DNA of 48,315 nt. Origin: Nitrospina sp. Lineage in GTDB: Bacteria > Nitrospinota > Nitrospinia > Nitrospinales > VA-1. The stretch lies in contig JABHTG010000060.1 of the NCBI GenBank assembly GCA_018697205.1, positions 1 through 48,315 on the forward strand, in the 5' to 3' direction. The notes under the pieces were generated by a model. That model was not told the origin of the DNA. It ran no database searches and was given only the letters and a program-made list of their open reading frames with translations. The position numbers were made by a program, and so were the translations under genes. This document shows positions 25,909 through 35,751 of this stretch, piece by piece. Positions within the stretch are counted from its first letter, which is position 1, and the number at the start of each line of letters is the position of its first letter.

Positions 25909-26958
25909 TTATGAAGTTGGCCGATTAGAATGGTCAGTATTTTTTTTGAATAAAAGGTAGTCAATTCCAATCAAGGTGTAGGGAATGACAATAGGAAAGG
26001 AACCAAGCAACATACGCCCAACATTAGAACTTAAAACCGTAAACCCAAACGTAATAGGAATAATAAATAAAAGAAAATGAGGAATTTGATAAAATGTATT
26101 CAATTTTTTAAAACTAAGCCAAGCTCCATAAGCAGCAAAAATCCAGAATATTGAATACGTTGAAAAAATTCCATGCCACCCTCCTACAGAAAAATAGGTT
26201 TGGGTAATATTTCCCCAGCCTGCTTTTATATGATTTATTAAGACATAAAATATTGGATCACTGCTCTCAACAATGTTAGATGACCAATAAGAAATAGTAT
26301 TCCTTACCCAGAAAAAAAGAATAAACGAAACCAATAAAGAAACCCCAAAAAGTTTCCGGTTTATTTGCTTAATAAAAAAAGGGAGAAATAGAAAGGGTAC
26401 TATAGTTTCTTTAGTAAGAATTAGTATAGGAGTCAAAACGGTTAAAATAATAGTCTTTCTGGTTAAACAGAAATAAACTATTAAAATAATTGATAGGAAA
26501 TATAACGAATCAACAATGGGGGCACCAGTTGACAGAATACTGATTCGACTTCCTAAAAATATAAATACTCCTAATAGCGATAATTTAGGATCAAATTTTA
26601 ACTGAATTAGAAATAAATACAAAAACAATCCTGTAAGGCTTGCAAAGAAATAATTAACGATATAGAAGCTAAGTGCATCAACGCCACCAAGCCAGTGTAA
26701 TTGTTCAGATGGAACAAATGGTTGCACTACATCTCTGACTAAACTCGCAAGAAAGGGAATAATGACACGATAACGATGACCTGAAGAGATGGTATAATCC
26801 CCATTTGACATAGCCAGGTAGCTTGATGAATCACTTAATCCTCTCGGGTTGGCCCAATCATAATGAAGAAACTGCTGAAAACTTACACCATAATTAAATC
26901 CAAGAATAATAATGAAAATTAAGGATATTTTGATAATTTTCAAATATTTGGTCTGCAT
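25909..26958 (-). CDS. Multi-pass membrane protein, putative GT-C type glycosyltransferase
   Basis: 349 residues with about nine hydrophobic helices. The first loop carries an acidic residue in GLSDSSSYLAM followed by GHRYRVIIPFLASLV. A later helix has GAPIVDSLYFL, and TKETIVPFLFLPFF follows. This arrangement (acidic first periplasmic loop and many helices) is that of polyprenyl-phosphate-sugar-dependent GT-C transferases, but the family is not identified. It lies downstream of a GT2 gene on the same strand (94 bases apart), which could supply the lipid-linked sugar. Confidence 0.6.
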   Translation of the reverse strand: MQTKYLKIIKISLIFIIILGFNYGVSFQQFLHYDWANPRGLSDSSSYLAMSNGDYTISSGHRYRVIIPFLASLVRDVVQPFVPSEQLHWLGGVDALSFYIVNYFFASLTGLFLYLFLIQLKFDPKLSLLGVFIFLGSRISILSTGAPIVDSLYFLSIILIVYFCLTRKTIILTVLTPILILTKETIVPFLFLPFFIKQINRKLFGVSLLVSFILFFWVRNTISYWSSNIVESSDPIFYVLINHIKAGWGNITQTYFSVGGWHGIFSTYSIFWIFAAYGAWLSFKKLNTFYQIPHFLLFIIPITFGFTVLSSNVGRMLLGSFPIVIPYTLIGIDYLLFKKNTDHSNRPTS

Positions 26959-27052
26959 TATTTATTTATTAATGGATAGCAAGAATGTCATGCAGAGGAA
27001 TCAGTTAAAACATGAAGGGTGTTTTTGATATCAAAAACTACAATCTATAGAC

Positions 27053-27847
27053 TTAACGTGCTCTAGAATGTTTAAAGATTTTCTGTTTATGATTATTGAT
27101 TTTTAAAACATTCTTTTTTCGTCTAAACCAATATCCATATTCCAAAATTCGAAAACGAACCAAGTTTGCCAAAAATTCAAAAATAGACGAAATCTTAACA
27201 AAGGATGAGCGGTTGACCAGACAGTTAAATCCGGTTCCTAGTTCACCTATTTCCAGTTTCATGCGACGTACAAGAATCATAATCTCCGCATCAACAAACC
27301 AACCATCTGAATGCAAATCCATTTGGCGGTAAACCTCTCGGGTCATTACTTTTGGCTTTGAATTAATATCTCTACTTATCAGTCCGGGGAATAATATTTT
27401 GAATATTGTATTGTATATAAAAGAAATAATTTTTCTATATGCTCCATCATCTCGATTTAAGCGATATGTTTTTGCAAATTCAAGGCGATCATTAATAAGC
27501 TTTCTATAAACCCTGATTACATCTTCACATGGCATTTGGCCATCACCATCAATAACTGCTAGAATTTTCCCAGTAGCAGCTTCTAATCCACTTCTCATGT
27601 CCCAGCCCATCATACCCTTTTTAATCTTTGTTAGTGCTTTAATTCGAATGTTAGATTTAGCAAGTTGTCTCGCTATTTCTGGAGTTTTATCTCCATCATC
27701 TGAGAAATGATTGGCTACTAAAACTAACTCCCATTCAGGCTCCTCACGATCAAGCAAAGAGATTAAAGAGTCTACAAATTGACGTAATGTTTTTCCACTT
27801 CGGTAAGCTAAAATAACAACGGACAAATTTGGGGTAGAGTGAATCAA
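27053..27847 (-). CDS. Family 2 glycosyltransferase
   Basis: A 264-residue GT-A fold enzyme. NLSVVILAYRSGKTLRQFVDSL begins the nucleotide-binding part, VANHFSDDGDKT replaces the more usual VDDgS region, and the metal-binding DGDGQMP is intact, followed by DINSKPKVMTREVY and WFVDAEIMILVRR as in dolichol-phosphate-mannose-synthase-like enzymes. No membrane helix is evident, so it is a cytoplasmic or peripheral enzyme. It is divergent from the GT-C gene at 28051. The sugar donor and acceptor are unknown. Confidence 0.85.
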   Translation of the reverse strand: MIHSTPNLSVVILAYRSGKTLRQFVDSLISLLDREEPEWELVLVANHFSDDGDKTPEIARQLAKSNIRIKALTKIKKGMMGWDMRSGLEAATGKILAVIDGDGQMPCEDVIRVYRKLINDRLEFAKTYRLNRDDGAYRKIISFIYNTIFKILFPGLISRDINSKPKVMTREVYRQMDLHSDGWFVDAEIMILVRRMKLEIGELGTGFNCLVNRSSFVKISSIFEFLANLVRFRILEYGYWFRRKKNVLKINNHKQKIFKHSRAR

Positions 27848-28050
27848 GCTATAACTCCTACTAATGAGCAGCGATTGTATATCCGATAAGAACTCTATGC
27901 CTTACTAACAATAATAATTATAAAAATATTAGTAAATACTTAATTCGGAATAAAATAAGAAAAAAATCTTTACGAATTACTTATCGGCTATAATACAAAA
28001 ATACTTTAAGCATCCTGATTCAGGTTGCCTCATCATAGTTAAGTTTGACT

Positions 28051-29679
28051 ATGCCTACTCTCAAATATTTCATCAAAACTCATACAGGCCTTTTATTTTT
28101 AATGCCTTACGCCATCATCATGGTGTTTTTAGGATTAAGTAATAGCGCTCTTCAACTTGATGAAGGTGGTGATACATTTATAAGTTCTACAATTCTTAAA
28201 TATGGTTTCCCATACCATCAAGACGACATAATTTACACTATGGAAGAAGGTATTGTTCGTGATGACAAGCTTTTTGTCTACCGTACTTGGTTTCCCTACT
28301 ATCTTCAGGCGGGTTCACTACTTCTATTTGATAAAACTACATTCGCAGCTCGCCTACCATTCGCGTTATCGGGAATAATATCGGTAATAGCCTTGTATTT
28401 TTTTACTTTAAAGTTAACTAAAAAAAAATCTATTTCCTTTTTAGCAACTTTATTTCTAGTTTCTTCAGTACCGGCGCTCATTTACTTTCGAACAGCTCGT
28501 TATGTTGGTTTACCCATTCTACTTACAATTCTATTACTTTATAGTTACATAACTATTTTTGAGAAAAAGCGTTGGAACCCATGGCCTATTACTATAATTT
28601 CTATTATTTATTTTCATACTATGTATGTGGCTTTCGCAGGTATAATAATGGGAGTCCTGATTCATTTTTATATTAATCGGGAAGCTGCTGCAAAAGAAAA
28701 CTACAAATACGTTGCTCTATCTGCAATTATCACAGCTGTTCTCACATTACCTTGGTTATGGATTAATTTTGCAGTATTCGAAAAAGTTCCCCAATTCTAT
28801 TTATCCGCTAGTAATCTAATCGATACAACTAATTGGCGCTTTATAAAAAATTTGGTAGGATATATATTTCAGATCAATAATTATATATTTCCTCTCATAC
28901 TATTACCACTTCTACTAAAAAAGTCATTACGGCCTTATCGATTTGAAATACAGCTTTGCTTGTTTTGTATTTCCGGACTTATATTTGTTTCTCTACTGCA
29001 TTCTATTCCTTTACAGCAGTATATTGCCGGAACCTTTCCTCTTTTGGGAACCTTGCTAGCATTATTGGTTGTGGAAGGATTCTCGAATAAGCCAATTCGG
29101 TATGCTATTACTAGTTTTTTAATACTTACCAATCTGATTCATATTGGTCCATTTATGCCCTTAAAAGAGGCTCTATTGAATAACCCAAAATTAGTAAGCA
29201 ACAATTCTTACATGGTAAATATTTCTAAATCATTTATAAGGGAAATACAATTTAAGTCCATTTTTTACGAACATTTATTTGAAATAAGTAATACCTACAA
29301 AGGGCCTCTCGATGAAATCGTCGCATACCTTAAAATACATGGTAAACCAGAAGATTCATGCTACATTGATACAGAGAGGGAGTCCCTATATTTTCATACA
29401 AAAATGAAAATTATACTCCGAAGTAATTTAAAAGTTGAGGAAGCACCGGATTGGATTATTCTTCGTGGTAATGAAAGAAATGCCATTGAAGGGAATTCCA
29501 CCTCACCAACAACAAAAATTTTACGCGAAATTCTTGCTAAGCATGACTATTCAAAGGTAGAACTGAATTCCCCTGCCATGCGCATTAACAATTCTTACGA
29601 TATACAAATACACCTTTTTCGCACGCCTTCTTCTTCCGATAAGAAGATAGTTATATATCGACGAACAAACTATTCGTAA
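28051..29679 (+). CDS. Membrane glycosyltransferase of the ArnT/PMT type
   Basis: 542 residues with about ten to twelve membrane helices. The first periplasmic loop has the DE pair (D37, E38 in LQLDEGGDTF) typical of the GT39/ArnT (PMT_2) group, and RTARYVGLPILLTILLLYSY is the conserved fourth-helix region. The C-terminal 150 residues are soluble and face the periplasm. It would transfer a sugar from a lipid phosphate to an envelope acceptor. I chose the ATG at 28051 rather than the in-frame TTG six bases earlier; neither has a clear ribosome site. A GT2 gene follows after 26 bases. Confidence 0.8.
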   Translation: MPTLKYFIKTHTGLLFLMPYAIIMVFLGLSNSALQLDEGGDTFISSTILKYGFPYHQDDIIYTMEEGIVRDDKLFVYRTWFPYYLQAGSLLLFDKTTFAARLPFALSGIISVIALYFFTLKLTKKKSISFLATLFLVSSVPALIYFRTARYVGLPILLTILLLYSYITIFEKKRWNPWPITIISIIYFHTMYVAFAGIIMGVLIHFYINREAAAKENYKYVALSAIITAVLTLPWLWINFAVFEKVPQFYLSASNLIDTTNWRFIKNLVGYIFQINNYIFPLILLPLLLKKSLRPYRFEIQLCLFCISGLIFVSLLHSIPLQQYIAGTFPLLGTLLALLVVEGFSNKPIRYAITSFLILTNLIHIGPFMPLKEALLNNPKLVSNNSYMVNISKSFIREIQFKSIFYEHLFEISNTYKGPLDEIVAYLKIHGKPEDSCYIDTERESLYFHTKMKIILRSNLKVEEAPDWIILRGNERNAIEGNSTSPTTKILREILAKHDYSKVELNSPAMRINNSYDIQIHLFRTPSSSDKKIVIYRRTNYS

Positions 29680-29705
29680 AAATAAAACCATTTGAGCTAT
29701 TATCA

Positions 29706-30653
29706 ATGAAACTTATTATTCAAATTCCTTGTTTAAACGAAGAGCAAACTCTTCCGGAAACATTAAAAGATCTTCCAAAATCCCTAAGTGGAATAGATAT
29801 TATCGAAGTGCTGGTTATAGATGATGGGAGTTCAGATCGAACCGTTGAAGTTGCAAAAAAACATGGGGTGCATCACGTTCTTAGCTTGACTAATAACAAG
29901 GGGTTAGCAAAAGCCTTTATTTATGGAATTAATCATGCTCTTGATCAGGGGGCAGACATTATAGTTAATACTGATGCTGATAACCAATACTTTGGTGAGG
30001 ATATTAAAAAACTTATACAGCCTATACTTAGTAAAAGGGCTGACATAGTGATAGGGGATCGTCAGGTCGAAACAATCCGTCATTTCTCTCCCCTTAAAAT
30101 ACTACTGCAAAAACTGGGTAGTTGGACTGTTCGACAACTTTCCGGAACAACCATTCCAGATGCAACTAGCGGATTTCGAGCATATAGCAAGGAGGCCGCA
30201 CTTCAAATGAATGTAATCTCTGACTTTACTTATACCGTTGAAACCATAATCAGTGCAGGAAATAAAAACATAGCTATCGAACATACACCTGTTAGAACTA
30301 ATAAAAAACTTAGAGAATCGCGTTTGTTTCCTAGTATTCAAGTTTACCTGCGGCGGACTCTAGTCACAATGCTCAAAGTTTATTCTATGTATCGGCCACT
30401 AAAACTTTTTACGATTGCTGGAGGAACCACTTTTACAGTGGGGTTCTTGATAGGCTGTAGATATCTCTTTTTCTTTTTCCAAGGGCAGACGGAAGGTCAT
30501 GTTCAATCATTGATCTTGTCAGCGATAATGCTTACTGTCGGGTTTCAAATGATAATGATGGGAATTTCTGCTGAATTGATATCTGTAAATCGTAAACTCC
30601 TTGAAGATATACAACTAAGAATAAAAAAAAATAAAGCTGAATCTAAAGATTAA
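29706..30653 (+). CDS. Family 2 glycosyltransferase with C-terminal membrane helices (DPM1/ArnC-like)
   Basis: 315 residues. The catalytic part (about 1-225) has IQIPCLNEEQTLPETL, VIDDGSSDRTVEVA, NKGLAKAFIYGINHAL, the DxD-type NTDADNQY, and DATSGFRAYSKEAALQM. Two C-terminal hydrophobic helices (FTIAGGTTFTVGFLIG and LILSAIMLTVGFQMIMMG) anchor it. Enzymes of this layout load a sugar onto polyprenyl phosphate at the inner membrane. That is the donor type a GT-C enzyme such as its upstream neighbour would use, so the pair probably works together. Confidence 0.9.
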   Translation: MKLIIQIPCLNEEQTLPETLKDLPKSLSGIDIIEVLVIDDGSSDRTVEVAKKHGVHHVLSLTNNKGLAKAFIYGINHALDQGADIIVNTDADNQYFGEDIKKLIQPILSKRADIVIGDRQVETIRHFSPLKILLQKLGSWTVRQLSGTTIPDATSGFRAYSKEAALQMNVISDFTYTVETIISAGNKNIAIEHTPVRTNKKLRESRLFPSIQVYLRRTLVTMLKVYSMYRPLKLFTIAGGTTFTVGFLIGCRYLFFFFQGQTEGHVQSLILSAIMLTVGFQMIMMGISAELISVNRKLLEDIQLRIKKNKAESKD

Positions 30654-30760
30654 TCCCATTACCTAAAAAATTATTAAATATAAATAAGGGTCCCATATTT
30701 ATTGTTGTGTTTTTCAACGTAAATATATCGTAAGAGATACTTATTCTAAAGAACCAAATT

Positions 30761-31849
30761 ATGATTCACATAATTGTGGGAACGCGTGCTCAAATAATAA
30801 AAATGGCTCCAGTGATGAAAGAGCTTGAAAATAGGGGAATAAATTACAATTTTATTTTTTTAGCCCAACATAAAGAAACCATGTATGAAATCATGTCTCA
30901 ATTTGGTATTAAAAAACCTGATATTGTAATTGGCGACAAGGGTGTAGATATTACAACAGTAAAAGATATGATTCTTTGGTCTTTAAAAGTACTTATCTAT
31001 GCTTTTTGGGAAAGAGTAAAAATTTTTAAAAATGATACGGAAGGTGTAGTGCTAATCCACGGTGATGCTCCTCCGTTATTATTAGGGGGTCTGATGGCTA
31101 AATTTCAACGACTAAAGGTGGCTCAAGTTGAAGCTGGATTACGTTCATTTAACAAACTTAAACCTTTTCCCGAAGAATTAACTCGTGTCATTGCTGCGAA
31201 AATTGGTTTGATTGATATATTTTTTTGTCAGGACAAAAAAGCGATTGATAATATCCAACAATACAAAAAAATATCTTACTGCACTGGCTACAATACTATG
31301 TTGGATTCATTACACTTTGCCAATCGGGCAGAATTAAAAATTAATTATTCTAAAAAAGATGAAAAATTCGCTATTGTAAGTCTTCATCGATTTGAGACTA
31401 TTAGTAAAAAAGAAAATTTATGGCAAGTAACGCAAGAAATTAAAAAAATTTCAAAAAAAATTAAACTTTTATTTATACTTCATCCTCCCACACGAGTATC
31501 TCTAATAAAAAATGGATTATATAAAACACTTGAATCAGAACCAGGTTGTGTTCTATTACAACGCCAAAATTTTTTTCAATTTCATAGTTTGCTGACTCAT
31601 GCTGAATTTATAATTACGGATGGTGGTAGTAATCAGGAAGAGTCTTACTACCTTGGAGTCCCTTGCCTTTTATTTAGAAATGAAACAGAACGATCAGAAG
31701 GAATTGGAGAGAATGTTGTCATTTCAAGGTTTGATTCAACTATTATTGACAACTTTGTACTCAACTATAATTCATATCGAAAGCCAACCGTTTCGGATAC
31801 TTTTTCTCCTAGTAGTTTTATTGTTGATCAACTCAAAGAATACATTTAA
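30761..31849 (+). CDS. UDP-N-acetylglucosamine 2-epimerase family protein (WecB-like)
   Basis: 362 residues with the GT-B-like epimerase fold: MIHIIVGTRAQIIKMAPVMKEL, IHGDAPPLLLGGLMAKF, VAQVEAGLRSF with FPEELTRVI, HRFETISKKENL, and the C-terminal nucleotide site TDGGSNQEESYYLGVPCLLFR followed by ERSEGI. Typical substrates are UDP-GlcNAc to UDP-ManNAc for surface polysaccharide. The common 'GDT' is GDA here (HGDAPP), and the family motif 'TDSGGxQEE' reads TDGGSNQEE, so the substrate could differ. It sits in the middle of the plus-strand glycan genes. Confidence 0.83.
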   Translation: MIHIIVGTRAQIIKMAPVMKELENRGINYNFIFLAQHKETMYEIMSQFGIKKPDIVIGDKGVDITTVKDMILWSLKVLIYAFWERVKIFKNDTEGVVLIHGDAPPLLLGGLMAKFQRLKVAQVEAGLRSFNKLKPFPEELTRVIAAKIGLIDIFFCQDKKAIDNIQQYKKISYCTGYNTMLDSLHFANRAELKINYSKKDEKFAIVSLHRFETISKKENLWQVTQEIKKISKKIKLLFILHPPTRVSLIKNGLYKTLESEPGCVLLQRQNFFQFHSLLTHAEFIITDGGSNQEESYYLGVPCLLFRNETERSEGIGENVVISRFDSTIIDNFVLNYNSYRKPTVSDTFSPSSFIVDQLKEYI

Positions 31850-31927
31850 GAATAGCTAAGCTTCCATTAAAAGTATGAACTATAAAAAAGTTACTTGCTA
31901 ACTGTCCGTATTCTAATTAATAAATCA

Positions 31928-32854
31928 ATGAAAGACCAAATTCATAATTTAATTAAGAAAATAGTTACTATTGCCGTATTTGCCGGACTTGGATTTCTAT
32001 TATACAAATATCGGGAAAGTTTATATGTTATTAAACATATATCTTTTTTACAGTTCATTTTCTTATCTCTGTTAGTAATATTTAGTATTATATTGAGTGG
32101 GTCTAAACTAAGTTGCATAGCAAATCAATTTGATGTTCGTTTAAAAACGAGTGAATGGTTTGCTCTATCTTCAATGACCACAATATTAAATACTATTTTA
32201 TTTAAATCAGGATCGTTAGCAACATCCGCGTACTTAAAAAAAAAATATAACTTCCCTTATGCCTCATTTGTAGGGGCATTCATTGGCGATCAACTAATTA
32301 TTTTATTCCTAACGACTTTTATCGGGAGTATTGTCTCTATATTTTTAATATATTCTGGGATCGAAAAGTTGATAACTATATTTATTATATTTTCGGTCAT
32401 TTTAATATTTTTGCTTGTAATTCTAAGTGGAAAATTAGTTTTACCAAAAATAAAAATAGACTTTATAGAACAGCTAAAAATAGGAGTAAGCTCATTTAGG
32501 AACCTTTTCCAAAATAAAATGCTCTTATATACATTATTAACTCAAAACTTACTCTTGATTATTATTGCAGGATTACGTTTATACACTGCATGCTCAATTC
32601 TTCAACAGGAAATTTCAATATTTCATTGCTTATTGTTTGTAGCAACAATGACGATAATTCGAATTATCCCTATAGCTCATACCGATATAGGTGTTCGAGA
32701 AATTACGGTGGGGTTTGTTTCTAAAACAATTGGTAGTGGCATGAAAGCAGGAATACTTATAACTTCCTTAGATCGAATGTTTGAATTATTATTGACAGGT
32801 CTATGCGTAGGTATTTTTAGAAAATCATTATTAAATCAAAAAATTCCAAAATAA
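31928..32854 (+). CDS. Lysylphosphatidylglycerol synthase TM/AglD-like membrane protein
   Basis: 308 residues from the ATG at 31928, with about eight membrane helices and the UPF0104/LPG-synthase-TM features: a long loop (KLSCIANQFDVRLKTSEWFALSSMTTIL), SATSAYLKKKYNFPYASFVGAFIGDQL-like middle part, and RIIPIAHTDIGVREITVGF near the end. Members act in lipid modification or flipping. In glycan loci they are often found with GT2 enzymes. A TTG 33 bases upstream would add an 11-residue unconserved extension, so I use the ATG. Exact substrate unknown. Confidence 0.72.
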   Translation: MKDQIHNLIKKIVTIAVFAGLGFLLYKYRESLYVIKHISFLQFIFLSLLVIFSIILSGSKLSCIANQFDVRLKTSEWFALSSMTTILNTILFKSGSLATSAYLKKKYNFPYASFVGAFIGDQLIILFLTTFIGSIVSIFLIYSGIEKLITIFIIFSVILIFLLVILSGKLVLPKIKIDFIEQLKIGVSSFRNLFQNKMLLYTLLTQNLLLIIIAGLRLYTACSILQQEISIFHCLLFVATMTIIRIIPIAHTDIGVREITVGFVSKTIGSGMKAGILITSLDRMFELLLTGLCVGIFRKSLLNQKIPK

Positions 32855-32906
32855 GAATTACCTTAGTTCATAATAATAAATTAGAATTAATTTCTTTTGT
32901 AATCAA

Positions 32907-34865
32907 TTATTTTATTTGGCATAGAACAAACCCAGTATTACCCAGTAACGTAACGTTTTTTTTATAGCACAAACCCTCTTTTGGGTTTTGAGAACTCAAT
33001 GCATACGCAGGAGAATTACTACTCTTTAATTCATCTATAAAATTACTATCACCAGAAAAAAATAATTTTTGCCAAAATAAGACCTGCCTCATTACAGACA
33101 CAACTGATTTTCCTTCAATACGTGATGGTAAAAATAGTATGTGTCCTTTTTTGACATGGATTTGAATTTGATGGGCTATTTGATATGAAGTACTAAATTG
33201 ATTCGGTAGATCAAAAGGCCCCAAAGTTTCAGTTAATTGTTGATAGGATTTTACATGAGTATCAGAAATAAATTTAACTCTGGGGATAGTAAATACAATT
33301 AAAATTATGGATAAATTTATAGTAAGAATTACAAATAAAAATCTTCTTACATGATTAGATTCAATTGCAAAATTAATATTAAGTAAACTAAATACAAAAA
33401 AAACAAATGCGGGGTATATGGCTAAAGTACCTCGTGTATCTGATAAGTTGATAGAGTTTCCTGGCTGGTTAAATGTATTGTGAATGTAATTTAGTAAAGT
33501 AGGCCATTTAAGACCAGAATATGCATATAAAAAAAATTGTGTTAATAAAAATAAAAGAATAAAAACGCCGAGAACCTTTTCCGCTAAGGCTAATTGTCCC
33601 AATTTTTTGGTGAAGATAAATAATATTAAAAGAAAAGTTCCTGCAAAGAAAATATGAACAGAAAATAATCTAAAAATTCTGATTGTAATTATGTTCCATA
33701 GTAAAATAATTTGGGGTATGAGGTAGAACAAGCCTAGTAAACAAATAACAAAAAATATAATGACTATTACTTTTGAAACTTTATAAGATAATCGAACTAC
33801 TCCTAATAAAGTAAGTCCAAGAAATAACCAAAATCCGGAACATACAAATATCAGTTGCTTTATTGTACTATCAAGTGGGCTATTAAAATTTAAAAGTACA
33901 ATAAACCACAAGGAAGGAATAAAAAGTGTTGCACAACCAAATCGGCATATAATGCCTTCTCTTTCTCTAAGGTGGTTTTCATTTCTATCAATCATAAATA
34001 CTAATAAAAATAATGGTAATATAGAGAAAAGTATGAACTCAGGCCTTGTCCAACTGGCAAATCCAAATAAAAAACCACTTAATAAAGCGATAGATTTGTT
34101 TTGATTATCATTAAAACTATTAGAAGATATTGCTATATTTTTAATTAGGCTAAACCAAAATAATATACCTAGCGTGAAAAAAATTGCTGCGGTCAAATCT
34201 AGAAAAGGAAGAAAACTATGCCACCAAAGATAGGGAGTTGTACCTAAAGTAAGAGTGCAAAAAATAGCAGTTTTTGAATTATTTGAGTGATCCCATATCC
34301 TGTGAAAAAAAACAACAATTAAACAGAAGTATAGAACTGGAAAAATAATTGGAAGTCGTTCGATATCTCCAGATAGAAGCCAAGCATAGAGGAGTCCAAT
34401 CATTGGTGGATATTGGCGCAATTGAGAAATAATTCGTTCTGAATCGAAACTCGCTTCGTGGAAATAAACCATCCCTTTGACATGGTACCAAATTGCATCT
34501 GCTCCAGTGACTGGAAAATACATTGCAAAAAACACAGAAAAAGAAAAAAGACTTGCAAGTATTCCAAATGTCTTAGTGTAAAAAAATAATTCTTGTTTGA
34601 ATTTAATGTTAATGTTTAAAAATGGATTTGACTGAAGCGAAAGAAACAGAATCAAAGCAAGAAAAACTGATGTTGTAAAAATTAATTGATGACCAATGGC
34701 AGGCTGAATTTTCAGCCATATAAGAAAAAATATAAACAGCGTTTTAATACTTACGCTAAGAAGAACTGTGAGTGCAATTAGTTCACTTCGGGTATCAATT
34801 ATTTTAAGGCGAGAAATAAAAATTCCCGAGATAATCGCTATCATTAGCATGTCTGCTAAAAACAT
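32907..34865 (-). CDS. Large multi-pass membrane protein, putative GT-C glycosyltransferase
   Basis: 652 residues with about fourteen hydrophobic helices. The region FPVTGADAIWYHVKGMVYF, with the following RQYPPMIGLLYAWLLSGD, resembles the acidic first-loop site and the 'YPP' segment of GT-C mannosyltransferase-like proteins. The last 110 residues are soluble. No named family is recognised, so the enzyme assignment is inference from topology and from the surrounding glycan genes. It converges on the LPG-synthase-like gene with 52 bases between. Confidence 0.55.
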   Translation of the reverse strand: MFLADMLMIAIISGIFISRLKIIDTRSELIALTVLLSVSIKTLFIFFLIWLKIQPAIGHQLIFTTSVFLALILFLSLQSNPFLNINIKFKQELFFYTKTFGILASLFSFSVFFAMYFPVTGADAIWYHVKGMVYFHEASFDSERIISQLRQYPPMIGLLYAWLLSGDIERLPIIFPVLYFCLIVVFFHRIWDHSNNSKTAIFCTLTLGTTPYLWWHSFLPFLDLTAAIFFTLGILFWFSLIKNIAISSNSFNDNQNKSIALLSGFLFGFASWTRPEFILFSILPLFLLVFMIDRNENHLREREGIICRFGCATLFIPSLWFIVLLNFNSPLDSTIKQLIFVCSGFWLFLGLTLLGVVRLSYKVSKVIVIIFFVICLLGLFYLIPQIILLWNIITIRIFRLFSVHIFFAGTFLLILFIFTKKLGQLALAEKVLGVFILLFLLTQFFLYAYSGLKWPTLLNYIHNTFNQPGNSINLSDTRGTLAIYPAFVFFVFSLLNINFAIESNHVRRFLFVILTINLSIILIVFTIPRVKFISDTHVKSYQQLTETLGPFDLPNQFSTSYQIAHQIQIHVKKGHILFLPSRIEGKSVVSVMRQVLFWQKLFFSGDSNFIDELKSSNSPAYALSSQNPKEGLCYKKNVTLLGNTGFVLCQIK

Positions 34866-35055
34866 TTAGGCACCATTTTTTATAAACTGAGGAATTAAAA
34901 AATACTATTAAATATAAAATGATACAAGGTAAGAAAACAGAAGATACATATAATTAACTAATGCAATATTTAAAAAAGTAATATCTAAATATTACTAATC
35001 CTCGTAAAGTCTTTATTTAAATTCTCAAAAATTGCTCTTCTTTATCATTTAAAAG

Positions 35056-35751
35056 TCAATCGCCTCGGATGCCCCTAACTCCAAAAACATACTTAGAGTT
35101 TCTACTCATGCTTATAGGCATTTCTTTAAAAATTTGAGCAATTTGGTCCCGCTTATTTTCACTAAACTTTAACTCTAGAATTACAGAAAATGGGAGGATG
35201 GCTTTGCGGCTAAGATTTGGAGAAGAACTATAGCGTTGATCAAATATCTTTAGTCCTGTATCTAGTGTAATTCGAATGGCTTGATCTCGGTCGATAAAAT
35301 AGTTTCTATTGTAAGAATTAATTAATATCGGGGCTGGATTTTCTTGAAAACGGCATCGTGCTTCATGAGTTAAAGAACCTTTTAATATTTTTAAAAAAGT
35401 TGCCCAATCTGTATTCTTGTTTAATAGATTAATTGAAAGCTTATAGCTATCCTTCCATGTGTAATGATTTTTACGATTTTTAAACTCTAAAATCCCGTGC
35501 TCTGAAAAAAAGGAATCTCCATACCACCGGTAACGTACTTTAGTTCTGGAGCTAAAGCCCGATAGAGTCTCCCAAAAAGAACTATAATCTTGGGAGTCAA
35601 AATAAATGTTATTAATAATTCTGTCTGGATAATGTATAAAAAAACCATATGGATGGTGCTTTATCCAGTGAAATATTCGATGGTACTCGATTTCTGTGGC
35701 CGTATATTTTATTTCCAACCTTGCTTCTTGTGGAATTAAGCCTTGTTTCAT
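35056..35751 (-). CDS. VTC domain protein (polyphosphate polymerase-like)
   Basis: 231 residues forming a triphosphate-tunnel fold like the catalytic domain of yeast Vtc4. Basic and acidic tunnel residues are visible in order: RLEIKY (E13, K15), DRIINNIYFDS (R45), TKVRYRWYGD (K71, R73, R75), GILEFKNR (E89, K91), DRDQAIRITLDTGL, and VILELKF near the end. Members make or bind polyphosphate, although the bacterial forms are barely characterised. Its ATG overlaps the end of the CotH gene by four bases (ATGA), and DUF4956 precedes CotH, so the three form one operon. Confidence 0.86.
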   Translation of the reverse strand: MKQGLIPQEARLEIKYTATEIEYHRIFHWIKHHPYGFFIHYPDRIINNIYFDSQDYSSFWETLSGFSSRTKVRYRWYGDSFFSEHGILEFKNRKNHYTWKDSYKLSINLLNKNTDWATFLKILKGSLTHEARCRFQENPAPILINSYNRNYFIDRDQAIRITLDTGLKIFDQRYSSSPNLSRKAILPFSVILELKFSENKRDQIAQIFKEMPISMSRNSKYVFGVRGIRGD

